Assembly (NCBI RefSeq): GCF_000005505.3
Contig: NC_016135.3
Location: forward strand, 892,001 to 956,000
Reading direction: 5' to 3'
DNA from: Brachypodium distachyon
Lineage: Eukaryota; Streptophyta; Magnoliopsida; Poales; Poaceae
DNA length: 64,000 nt
Part shown: positions 46,603 through 58,019 of the stretch, piece by piece
Numbering within the stretch: the first letter of the stretch is position 1
Layout of the letters: each line of letters opens with the position of its first letter
The notes under the pieces: model-generated
Told to the model about the DNA's origin: nothing
Database searches by the model: none
The model's input: only the letters and a program-made list of their open reading frames with translations
Position numbers and translations under genes: made by a program

Positions 46603-48091
46603 TATGAAGCAATGAAAATTAAGAACCGCGCTGGCTCTCAACATAAATACTCTCTTAACCGAGCAGGTTAGATAAATACTCTCTCCGTTCCACGATACAG
46701 CGCAGAGGCAAGGTACTTGACCCCTCAGGTACTTGTGGTCGTTAAACCAGGTCTGATTTGCTTCGGCGAACCTTTCTTTTGTTGGGCCTTTAGTTGTGAT
46801 TTCCCACTGAAGGCAGGGCAGTCTGAACGTGCATTACCAGCCGGGCCCCAGACAGCCCATTATACATGCCCCCGCTCGGCCCACCTTCTTGGGCCTAATT
46901 TCAAAAGCCCGTGAAGAAAGGCTGCAAATCCTACGAACGCATGAAGCCTTCCTCTCCAAAAGAAAAAAACGAACGCATGAAGCCAGAGAACGAGGCAACG
47001 AGCTACGCGAGGAGACGTTCTAAAAAAAGAGCTACGCGAGGCGACAAGCTGTGACAGGACTAATGTGATCCGTAGGCCAGATTTCTAACGCCAGGACACT
47101 ACTAAAAGGTTAGAATACGCAGATCCATACTAGCAGCTACTGGTTCCGTTTCTAACAAATTTGCACTAAAATCACGACAAATATTTAGAAACGGAAAAAA
47201 TACTGTTGAAGATGCTGATATGATCTTGATAGGATTAATGCGACTTGTAAGCAAAATTTTGATACTAGCTAGAATTTTTAAGTTTATACACGACGAGGAG
47301 TTGATCCAATTGCTGAGAGTTATGTTTATCCCGAGTCGATCACAATGATATATGGTGACTTGTAAGCGTGAACCTTACCTCTGCGTGGTTGGATAGAAGG
47401 ACACAACTCTACTATCTACGTGGTCCTTTGGCTTTCAAAGCTAGCACTAACCTTTTTTAACCAAGAAAGGTTCGGAACATCAACATTTTTAGAGTCAAAT
47501 ATGCTTCTAAGTGGGCCACATGGGCAAGTAAACCCTTAAATCAGGCGATCTCTGCATGAACACATGCCCTGGTGACCGAGTCCCTGAAAAAAAAAACTAC
47601 ACGTACAAATTTTTAAAGTGCGCTAGTTCGTAGCTAGATCACCATACATGTAGATATACACCTATTCGACAAGCCGATAATCTATTTCTTTTGAACTTTT
47701 CATCCTCTCTTTGTTGCTTTAGTAAAATACATTGGGGGTACTAATTCTTTTCTAAAGGTGCCAAGATAATTACTAAATTCTGAAAACGCACGTTCGGGTC
47801 CTAATACTTTTTAAAAGTGTTCACCATAGGTCCTTAGTGTGTGTCTCCTAGTCTGATTGGGTAATGTGGCTGTTTGACCTGCGCCACGTAGGATTGGGTC
47901 CACATGTCGGGTAACACGCTAGATTGCCATTTGCCCCCCAAAAAAATGCACTTTGAAATCAAGTTAATTTAGCATCATTTGAAATCGTTTTCTTAATTGC
48001 GACGCATCCGGTGAAAATGTTTATTTGCTGCAGATTTGCAAACTATCCACGGGGACCATCAGATCTAAAACGTACGATGCGGATTAAGGCA
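46603..48091. other. Intergenic, no gene seen
   Basis: Only worn MITE pieces (ACTCTCTCCGTTCCACGAT at 46679; inverted TCCGTTTCTAA / TTAGAAACGGA at 47146-47192). Confidence 0.45.
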
Positions 48092-48476
48092 CTACGCCAG
48101 AATGGGTTACTGACGCACGAGCTCCAGTGGCGGTATAGCTGGTCCAAAACATTCACCGCCACTGGATGTCGTTAGAGAAATCCAAAACGAATATCAGTGG
48201 CGGTGAGCAACCACCGCCACTGCTAGTGGAGCACCGGTGGCGGTGAAAACACTCGCACAACCAACACCGCCACCGGTGCTCTAGCACCCGTGGCGGTGGT
48301 CATTCCCCGCCACTGGAGCTCCTTAGTAGTCACCGGCGCACGAGCACTAGTGGCGGTTAAAGTGGTCGAAAAAACAAATCGCCACTGGTAAGTCGTTGGA
48401 AGAATCTGAAACGAGTACCAATGGCGGTTAGCTTCCACCGCCACTGTTAGTGGAGCACTAGTGGGATTTCAAAAAC
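48092..48476. mobile_element. CACTA transposon end or short deletion derivative
   Basis: It begins CACTACGCCAGAATGGG and carries about a dozen alternating copies of the subterminal word CAGTGGCGGT / ACCGCCACTG. It stops at GAGCACTAGTG; only the outer CACTA/TAGTG is inverted, and no 3-bp duplication matches, so the right end may be internal. The same word occurs at 9610-9690. Confidence 0.7.
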
Positions 48477-49061
48477 AGAGGAATATGAAAAATGCAGGAT
48501 TGAAATGTCATGGCATGTTGAATTCTATGAAAATTCAAAATATATTACTGTGTAGTAGAAGTTGTTTAATTGCACCACAGGAAAAATATAGGATTTGCTT
48601 AAAGTATCGTGTGCTACTCATAGTTGTCATGGAGACAAAGATTTTTTTTCATGATGTTGGACCTCACGGAAATTTTTCTTTGGAATTTCATGCAAACTTG
48701 TCCATTGCAAATAATTCTTATGTTTTCATATCCTGCAAATCAAACGAGTCATAGAAAAAAATCCTTAAGATCAGAACCCTCCAAATTTCTATGAAATTAC
48801 TTTGAATCAAAGAGGCCCTAAAGGTGTAAATCAAGAATTAGCTAGAGTGGGACAAATACATTGGGTTATGTGGAAAACGTTTTTAAGTGGGTTTTTGATT
48901 CTCACCTTTGATCGCCATAGTAGATTTTAGATCTGACACTCTGCGTGAATAGTTTCACACCAAACAAAGATTTTGCATTGAATACCTAGTCATTCTTAAT
49001 TATTATTTTTTGAGAGGAGTCCTTGCCTCTCCATCCTGTTCGGCCCAGCCCAAACGCGCCA
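48477..49061. other. Intergenic, no gene seen
   Basis: AT-rich; contains an open frame at 48461-48754 with no recognisable content. Confidence 0.4.
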
Positions 49062-49069
49062 GACCTAAC

Positions 49070-49792
49070 TATGGATGGCAGTGGGGACCGGATGCCCAAA
49101 TACCCGATGGGTCTAGATCCAATTAGTATGCGGGTTTGGTAAAGAAAAATCCCCGCGGGTCTGCAATTGGTAATTTTTTAGACCCCACGGGTCTGGCGGG
49201 TTCAGGCCTGGTATTGTCAGCCCGAACCCGTATCCCTGCATACTTGATTCAGCTCAAACCTAGTAATAAAAACTGGTGCCACAGCTCAGAAGGCCTCAAG
49301 GCCCAGTAATGCCGCTAGCCCACAAAGCCAAATCGGGAAACCTATTCCTCCGAAACCTCATGAAGTCTATTCCCTCACGAAACCTTCTCGCGCCGCTTCC
49401 TCCCGAGGCCACTGCACCGTCGCTGGGCCGCCGCCATCTCCTCTAGCCCGCCGTCCGCCTTGCTCTCCTCGGCTGCGTGCTAGCGCCACCGCCATGTCCC
49501 TGCTCATCTGCGCGCCGCCGCCGCTCGTCTATCCCACGGCGGCACGCGCTCTCCCTCCTCCCCTCATGCGCCCTCTTCCCTTGGCCCTCTGTTGACAAGC
49601 GGCCCCTGTGGAGTCGCCAGCCAGGGCGTCTCTTCTTCGGGTGGGGTATGCCCGCGGGTCTGGCAGACCCCTACTGAGGCCAGTTCTGATAAAGTTTTGG
49701 ATCCAGTACCGGGTTCGGGTCGTGGTTGCGGGGCGGGTGCCCAGGTCTGGTATGGTCAGACCTGGCCCTGAACCCGGTGGGTGCTGTCCATA
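49070..49792. mobile_element. Non-autonomous hAT element, 723 bp, 8-bp duplication
   Basis: GACCTAAC flanks both ends (49062-49069, 49793-49800). Ends are TATGGATGGCAGTGGG and, reversed, TATGGACAGCACCCAC, followed by inverted GGTCTGGCGGGT / CCAGGTCTG blocks. The 8-bp duplication and GGATGGCA-type end fit hAT. The interior (49370-49620) is GC-rich and exon-like, possibly captured. No transposase. Confidence 0.8.
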
Positions 49793-50029
49793 GACCTAAC
49801 CTAGTATCCTCCCAAGCTGCAAAACCAGTCTGGGCCGGGCCGGGCTTGCACAAAAGCCCAGGCGTCCATCCCAGGGGTCCAAATCTAACCAGCATCTACC
49901 AGAAGATGCGAAAGCCAGTCGCCCACATTAATTGAGGGTCAGTTTTAAATCATGCATCCGGGCAAAAAAAAGCAGATTTTGACACACACAGATTTCATCC
50001 GGTCCACCGTCGATCCCGGCCATGGGACG

Positions 50030-51820
50030 GCTTGGATGCGTCCACGGCGATAGGCAGTCTTCCGTGGGCTTGCTTGTTCACTCACTTTCTTTTTTGTTTT
50101 CCCCCACCCACCCCAAAAAACGCCGCAACCCCATCATCGCCTCTCCCTATTTTCCTCCCTCGAGCCTCGATACGCACAAGCCAACAGCGCAGCAGCAGGC
50201 AGGCAGGCAGAGCAGCGGACGGGAGGAACCAGGCGTCTCCTCTCCCTCCCTCCCTCCCTCCCTCGTCCGCCGCCGCCGCCGATCGGCGGGGAGCGGCAGT
50301 CGGCGCCGATCGATCGGGGCCGCCGGACGCCTGCCGACGACTCCCGCAAGGAGGAGGAAGGGAGCCGATCGAGCGCGCCGGACGGACGGGACGGGCGGCT
50401 CTGGGTCCGTACGTTTCTTGGTTCTCTCTAGCTGTTGATGTTCTTCTTGGGTGCGGGTGGGTGGACCTGTGGTGGGAAGGGTTGGGTTCTAGCCTTCTGG
50501 GAGGAAGGGGGTGTCTGGATTGGGGGCGGATGCGTCGATTTGGGGCGCGGCGGCGTGGGGGGCGTTGAGATCTGTTGGGGGCGGATCTGCAGGCGTCCGT
50601 TTCTCGGGAGTTCGTGGGAGGATCGGTGGGAATTTCGCCGATTTGGGCTCTGTTTGGGGGTAGGAGTAGGATTGGGGAAGGATTCTCTGGTATAAAAAAA
50701 AATTGAATCTTTGCGCTGGCTAGGCAGGAGGGTAACGTGTTATTCATGGGCGTGTTCTGAGAAGACCATCTACATACTCTGTCTGTAATTATCTTGGTCG
50801 GAATGGAACCCTGTCCAATGGGTAGGAAAGGAATGGACGGCACGTCATGTACATAGAACTCGCACGATATTTGGGGGCGTGTATGTTCCCATCCTCATAC
50901 AGGCTCACATACACTCATATTTTTTCTCCCAGTGGTTTTTGTATTATGAATTAGAGATGTTACTTTATGGTACTCCTTTCTCTGTGATTTCATTCCACAC
51001 AGAAACATATTAACTTGTGCTGCTCTTTTCTTTGCTGAAGCTAGGGAGGCAGCTTCGTAGCAGTAGCCAATTGGCTGCCAGAGTCTGCAAGGGTTTCCAC
51101 CGTTTGTCTCAGCAATCTGTTGCTCCTAGTACTTGAGGTCTGTATACCATCCACATCCCACATTGCTCCTGTTGGTTATAGCTATAAGATATTTGGGTGG
51201 GTGTTGATTTGTAGTGTTCCATATACAGTATCCATTGAACCATGGTGATTTATAGAATCTCTATCTACTTATGCACACAATATTTCATAATTGCCATGCA
51301 GAAACCAAATGCTTGCTGCCATTTTGTCCAGTCACGGAGATTAATGCCATGCATGCTAGGTTGAAGGTTGTCCAGTCACAGAGATTAATGCTTTGCATAC
51401 TAGGTTGAAGGTTTTGTGCTTCGGTTTGTGTTGAACATAGAATTAATTCGATGAATTCCAAATATTTTTATTTTGTATGACTTGTCTTGCAGCACTATGT
51501 TGCAGAAGTAATTGCAGTGCATATTTCATTGCTCCTCTGTTGAATACTACAACTGTGTAAAACTAACATTGGTGATGTAGAGTCTGTTTACTTTCATATT
51601 TGTTCATGCATACAGTCTTTACATAGTTTTTAAGTGATGTTTCTGTTATTTCTACACTTGCTATTTGCTGTGTACAATGCTGAGTTCCTCACTATTTTTC
51701 ATTTCGTCATACTTTCCAGGGATATTTACTTCAAGTTGTACAGCTGTTGCTTTGTAGTGGTTGATTGTTCATTCTGTTGGAATATTTGAGCACTTCATCA
51801 AGTTACTAAGACTGTCCTTG
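50030..51820 (+). other. Promoter, 5' leader and leader introns of the RING-H2 gene
   Basis: A GC-rich leader (about 50100-50410) carries a CTCC microsatellite (50240-50262) and a GCC run. A second probable non-coding exon lies near 51040-51140 (after a TTTGCTGAAG stretch, before GGTCTGTATACC), with T-rich intron-like sequence around it. Exact leader exons need transcript data. Confidence 0.5.
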
Positions 51821-54800
51821 ATGCAACATAATAGGATCACTATGCTGTCTTCCTCGGAAACATGCCACATTGGTTCTAGTTCCAGCAACCAGGCTATCGA
51901 CCAGCAGAGTTTACTTCCCAGCAACCCCGCTGTTGATGATCAGAGCCATACCCTTGAGAGTGAGAACTACCCACATTATTTGCTCAATAGTCGCGAGGTA
52001 GGAATGCCGAGTGGAAGCATGATTGGTCAGCAAAATACAAGCTTGAGTTTATGGGATTCAGCTGGATCTAGCTCCATGGGCTGCCTAGCCGATCATGATA
52101 CCCTTTTACAGGCCAAAAGGGAGCATTTTGCACCTTCTTTGTCTATAGGCCGTCCTTTAACTACAGAAGGGAGAAGACGTGAAAGCAGTAGTTCATTGCC
52201 TTCACACAACTTAAACATAGACCTAAACCTTAATCAGGCTGACCAATTTGACGCCGTTAATGTTGATATGGTTCAGGGGAATGGACAGTCCGGAATGAAT
52301 GCTTTTACTCTGAACAGAGGACTTTCCGCCACTGAGCATGCTGTACGCCATGAAATTTCTTCTGATGCAACAGGAGGTTCTTCGCATACTGTGAACCTTT
52401 TTAATGGTACGTCAGGACAAGAAACTGGTGTTGATGCTCATCGCTCATCTAGCAAGAGAAAGAATATTGCTGGCAGTATTGCAGAATCTTCTGCCAGTGG
52501 AAGTTCACGTAATCATCGCCAAAATAATAATATGCTGCAACCTTCTGAAACCACTAGTTTTAATATGCCCTCTACAGACTATGGTTTTTCATACCTTCCC
52601 ACAGAGCAGTTGAACCGGAATGCTGATACTGCTGCAAATGGCGTCTTTTCTGATCCTTATGCACCATCTGATCATCCACATGAGAATGAACGATTCCTCA
52701 GAAATACACGGATGCGGATAAGCACAAGTGAGTATGATGAATCATTGCCCAATCTCTTGCCTGAGGGAAGTTTCAGGTGCTCTGCTTATCAGCCTACGCA
52801 GCAACAGTCTTCTTTTATTCCAGTGCAACCTAGAGCAATAGGTTCTTCAGCAAGTTCTCATGATCGTCCTCATGTACCTGCTGTTGCTCAGTTCTCGCAA
52901 AGTTTGCACCGACCATCATCAAATGGTAATTTTGGTTCAAGAATAGGGAGCTCTTCCAGTTCTGCTGATACAATAAATCTGAGATCTGCTTCACAAGATC
53001 CCAGTGGGAGTCTGGCAATAAGCAATTTTAATGATCCCTTTTTGTTTGGTCCATCATTCTTTAGTACTGATGATTCAACAAGTTTGTTATCTGCGCCTGG
53101 AAGCAGAAACAACCAGCCAAATCCCAGCTCCAGCTCTACATTACGAGCTGCTGTAAATGTAGGATCCCAACAGGTTCCTGGGTTGAATGTATCTCAGCCA
53201 AGTTCAGCTACAAGAGGTTCAGCTGATATAGCCAGGAGAACCCTGCTTGCTGCTAGCGTCTCTCATTCCAGAAATTCAAGGAATGCACTACAGCACCATG
53301 GACATTCCTCTTCATCGCACGAGATTCGGAGCCATCAACCAGGACCAAGTTCTCGTGCAAATCTGCAACACTACTCCAGGGCAGTTCCTCCCACTATAGA
53401 TAGGCAAAACCCAAGTTACATGGACCTTCAGTCTTTCATGCAGAGCATAGCTACTGCAAGAGAAGGAAGGACGGTCTCAGAGGTATCTAACTCGTCTGTT
53501 CTAAATAGTTCAGCATGTCTATTAGAACAACCTTGTGCTGCAAGTTAATGTTTCCTTTGTCTATCTGTGGTCTTTTCCTTCCTAAATTTCTCAAAGGGGC
53601 TATAATCATGTAAAATTTATTTCTTTGCGAGCTGTTCTTTTCATATCTTGCAAAGTTCACTGGATAAGGCATGAGCATATCTAGCTGTACCTTGGCTATC
53701 TACCTGTCTGCTGACGCAGGATCTACTTCACAATTTTTTGAATTCAGCATTTTCGAGTAATGTGATATGATAAATGTATTACTTATTTTTTTTATGCTTG
53801 CAATTTTTCACCGATTTGCTATTTCTTTTACAGCTCCGAAATGTGGTTGAACAAATTCGTCAGGGGAGAAGTACTGCTAGACTGGAGGTGAGAATGATTT
53901 CTTTCCTAACTTTGGTATATTTCAAATGCTTGTTACTTTGTTGGTTGGGGTGCGAATTATGGAATTCTCCCTTCAATTTGGTGAAGTTACTATTTGTATT
54001 TAATTCGTTCCTCTGCAGTATGAACCGTAAATGTGGGAGCTTTGGTAAGCAACGAATTTTCTGAGGAACCATTTTGGAAGTTCTAACTAGTTATGCCATG
54101 CAAATTGTCTTTGTTTAAGTACTAATTCCCAATCAGACAGTTAACGATCCTACTCCATCCGACCGGAATTTCTTGTTGAAATATTACATGTGTCTAGACA
54201 CTTATTAAAAGTAGATACATCCATATTTGGGCAAATGTCGGAGGAGTACTTATTTTGTGTAGCCTAGCAATATTGACATACTTCCAAATAGTGAATTCCT
54301 AGGGCCAGCTGATATGGTAGAACTACCCTGTAAGTATTGTTCGAAAGCTTTTGACAAATGAGACCTTTTTAGTTCAAAACAACGAAGTTACTGTTTCCTG
54401 TAGCCTCAATATTTGGTGAATGAAAGGCTTAGTATGGGCTGAGCTCATTATTTGCAACTTGGTCATGTACTATGAACCACAATGAGTATATCCTTTCTTT
54501 CACCACAGGTTATCCCATTTTGTACCGTACTACATGAAATTTGCAACCATTATTGTTTAAATTGTTGCAATTACATTTGTACCTAACCACTAGAAAGATA
54601 TTTTGAAAACAAGAGGACTATTTGTGTAATATTCATTCTTTGAGTAAATTATAGTGCTGTGATATATAATTCTAATATTTGATTTTTTGGACAGGATTTG
54701 CTTGCTGATCGTTCACTTATCAGGAGAGCCAATTTGATCGATAGGCATCGTGAAATGCGGCTTGATGTGGATAATATGTCATATGAGGTAATAAGCTAGT

Positions 54801-56378
54801 AGCAGCTCTTTTCCCTATTTAGAGATTACATCTTTGTTGTCCCTCATTCAGAAATCCAATGAACTACTGCTTTGATTGCTGATTTTTCTTCTTATAAATA
54901 TGCCCATGTTAAGCTTATTGCTTTCTTTGTTAAACACAACACCGCACGACATGGCTTCAATCAAGTTTGAGGATACAATAAATGCAGATGAAACTGGCTT
55001 GACTTGGCACTTGGAACCAGCTATGAGGACACAGTAACAGTCCAGAAAGCAATACCATTTCTTTATAAATTGAATCCTTAAACAGTAATACTGGGCATGA
55101 ACCATTAATTCTGGGTAGAGTGCAATCAAAATTTGAATTTTGTGTTATAAATTTGGCAACCAGTACTGTATTGGCCTTTGTCTTGGTCTTTCTAGTTTCC
55201 TGTAACTTATTCTTTTATCCAGGCTTGGAGCTGTTATGAGTTCTCCATTGGTAGCTAGTCCGTGACAAGTTTGGTTTATATGGTATTGTTCGTATGTCAC
55301 GGTTTAAGTTGTGTTTGATTACTCTGATTTTCTGTGTGTGTTTCCAGGAATTGTTGGCACTTGGTGATCGTATAGGGCATGTGAGTACTGGACTTAGTGA
55401 GGAGAAAATAATGAGTGGCTTGAAGCAGTGGAAATATCGTGACATACCGTTTGAAGAACCTCCAACAGGTGTTGAACCATGCTGTATATGCCAGGTAATT
55501 CAAAGGTTCAGATTTCCTTGACATGCTGCTACAAGATTTGCTTTATTTGAATTTATTTTAAGATCCATAGTTGTTGTTCCTTTGTCATTGTGATGGGTTC
55601 ATTGCATTATCTGAACTGACTCTTCTTATAAGGCTTTGATGGTGTGTGGTTTATTAAATGCCAGTTATTCTGCTCTGTGCCTTGCAAAAAGAACTCTGTG
55701 ATGTTAAGCTCCATGAGCATTCACAGAATTACTTGTTGTCTTGAAAGGAACCTCATCCTTTTGGGTAGTCGACGGGATGATAGCTTTATGGTCGTTGTGG
55801 TCCCTTCTTATGTAGAGTTCACATCATAGCATTTTTATTCTCTGGATCCAATATCTCATGGCCATTAAAAATGAGAACGGTCTCTAAAAGTCTTGTGTGG
55901 ATGATGTAGAATAATCATTTTCTGGATCAACCTATTTGTGTGTTTCCCGTCCTAGTATATCCAAACGGAGGATGGCAGGTTTGAATATAACAGAGTCACC
56001 AGTCCACGGTAGAATTTGGAACAAAGTTGCGGGGCAACAAACCCAACCACCATATCAAAAGTTCGGACTGGCCATTTTCTGGCAATCATGAAATGAACAT
56101 ACCAGATGCAAATGCCTTGAGCAGTGATCGATCTTACATTGCACATGACTTTTTTACTCTCTTTACAACTTCAGTTCTACACGTCAAAATTGCCATTCCA
56201 AGATTTTTCTTGAATAGCCTTGCTGAAGGTATCTTGGTTCTTGCAGGAAGAATACACCAATGGTGAGGACATGGGCAGACTGGACTGCGGTCATGACTTC
56301 CACACCACGTGCATCAAGCAATGGCTGGTCATAAAAAACATATGCCCAATCTGTAAAAAAGCAGCCCTGGACACCTAA
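51821..56378 (+). CDS. RING-H2 E3 ubiquitin ligase, MBR/HIP1/RHG1A-like, 5 coding exons, 695 aa
   Basis: Coding exons 51821-53482, 53834-53887, 54695-54787, 55348-55494 and 56247-56378 join in phase 0 at GT-AG introns. The long first exon is Ser/Asn/Gln-rich and disordered, with short conserved words (NLNIDLNLNQ, SYMDLQSFMQSIATAREG). The small exons encode LRNVVEQIRQGRS, a basic helix and ELLALGDRIGHVSTGL, all typical of this family. The RING-H2 finger spans residues ~648-688: CCIC, CGHDFH, TTC and CPIC supply the C3H2C3 ligands. Arabidopsis relatives (MBR1/2, HIP1) are nuclear E3 ligases; MBR proteins act on MED25 in flowering control. Orthology here is inferred. An in-frame TTG upstream is not a start. 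Intron 2 carries a Stowaway. Confidence 0.92.
54153..54246. mobile_element. Stowaway MITE in RING-H2 gene intron
   Basis: Left CTCCATCCGACCGGAATT, right AATGTCGGAGGAG, with TA at 54151-54152 and 54247-54248. Intronic, so probably neutral. Confidence 0.7.
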
Positions 56379-57699
56379 ACATTGGCGGGCCACTACCGCA
56401 CCGCTTCTGCGGAAACCCGCCGCAGGCCCCTCCTTCCCTTATGTAGACCCCAAGTGATTATAAGCAGCAAGCAAGCAAGTATGCTACACCTTCCCTGCGG
56501 CACACAGGTGGAACTATATACTATAGGCGGTGGTGGTACCACATGGTACCTTCTTACTGGGAAGCCAATGGCTTGTAGACCTGGAGTTCGATCATTTTGC
56601 TTTTGTTTCAAACCTAGAATTTGGTACTTAAGATTCATTCAATGACGTTCAAATTTTAATTGGTTATTACCCTAATTCTTTGCCTGCTTGCTAATCTCGT
56701 TTCTGTATATGGTGGTGGTTGGCTGTGTTTTCGACTTAGCTAAGTAATGCTGCAAGTTGTTGCCAGTTTCTCTCAGGCATTCATCCATCCAACCATGTTG
56801 CTGGTATTTGTTAGCAACATATGGGGAGCTAAATTAGATATATCTTTGTAGATCCAGGGAACAGCGATGTGGCAACAACGAGTTTTGAATTCATTTGTTG
56901 AAATGCTGTTCGTTTTCACCTATGTTCGCGTCCCCAACTTTTGTCTATCTCATCCAGAGCTGCATGGCCTGTGTGGCCTTATCAACACAATCAAACACAT
57001 CATTCATTGTACGTTCCTCTTGGAAAACTTCGCCTTGAGCGCTTGGCTTGTCTTTCATGTCACTGCCTTTTCCATGTAGTCCATAATCCATACCCTAGCC
57101 CAACCAAACTTCGGCAAGGTTTATTTCGTTGTCTCTGCCATTGTTTCTGCTCCTGCGTCTCCGGAGTCTCTGCCTTGTGACCTTGACCATCAACTTCAGA
57201 GGAAACGGAGTGCAGAGAGCATCAAAATAAGGACTCTGCAAAATTGCACGAGGAGGAACATTTAAGTAATTAGGCAGTTCCTTGATCGCCTCCACACGAG
57301 CAGATGCACCCTTACTCCTGGCTAACTCATTATCTATCTACGTCATGGGACGAAAACATCAGCGCCAATGTGCCAGATAAGTTGGTGGTCAAGGTTGTAA
57401 AGCACAACACATTTGGGATTTTCGTTTCTTTTCGGACCCGAAGGGATTCGTTTGTGTATAGTTTTTTTTTTGCTAATCTAACGACGGAAACGGCCGTCTT
57501 GTTCTAAAGAAACCACGACACATTGACATAGCAAGTGGTTCAGAAAGATGTGCACAGATGTGTTCAAATAGCAATATGTTGTTCCTTTGCTCAAATAGAT
57601 TAAAAACGCTTTCTTTTCTTAAAAAAATTCTTGGATATTTTGTAAGAAAAACCACTCTGATAAAATATTAAAAGATTTATAAAAGGAATAAAAGTTAAA
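56379..57699. other. 3' UTR of RING-H2 gene and intergenic DNA
   Basis: The 3' UTR probably extends to about 56640-56850. Beyond that no gene, and no named repeat. Confidence 0.45.
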
Positions 57700-57957
57700 A
57701 AAAAGGAGCTGTTGCCATCGCCGGCTACCCGACGTCAATCCGTCGCCCTTCCACAAATCACCGTGCCCGCCTCGAGCTTTTCGGTGCTCCTGCTCCAGGC
57801 CGCACCGCAGCGCGGGGGCATTCCTCCCGGCGCGGCGCCTCTTAGGTCTACTGCGAGCGCCTCCCCGATGCGCCGCCTCGGAGGAATCGCCGCCGCCGGA
57901 CGGCCGCGGCCGACCGCGCCATACCATTCCCGTCGCGGCGGTGCTCCCCGTGAGTTC
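57700..57957 (+). other. GC-rich possible non-coding first exon
   Basis: A sharp GC-rich block ends at a good donor (CCCC/GTGAGTTCTCC, 57950-57960) and is followed by intron-like sequence. It could be an alternative 5' exon of the gene at 61120, or a lost gene's first exon. The open frames inside are not conserved in appearance. Confidence 0.35.
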
Positions 57958-58019
57958 TCCAAATCTCGCTACTTTGAATCTGAACTGGTTTCGGCTCCTG
58001 AAATTTTGATGGTTTACTG

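Noticed and set aside
51761..51820. N-terminal extension of the RING-H2 protein
   Set aside because: It would start at TTG; the ATG at 51821 is the first proper start and the preceding sequence looks like leader.
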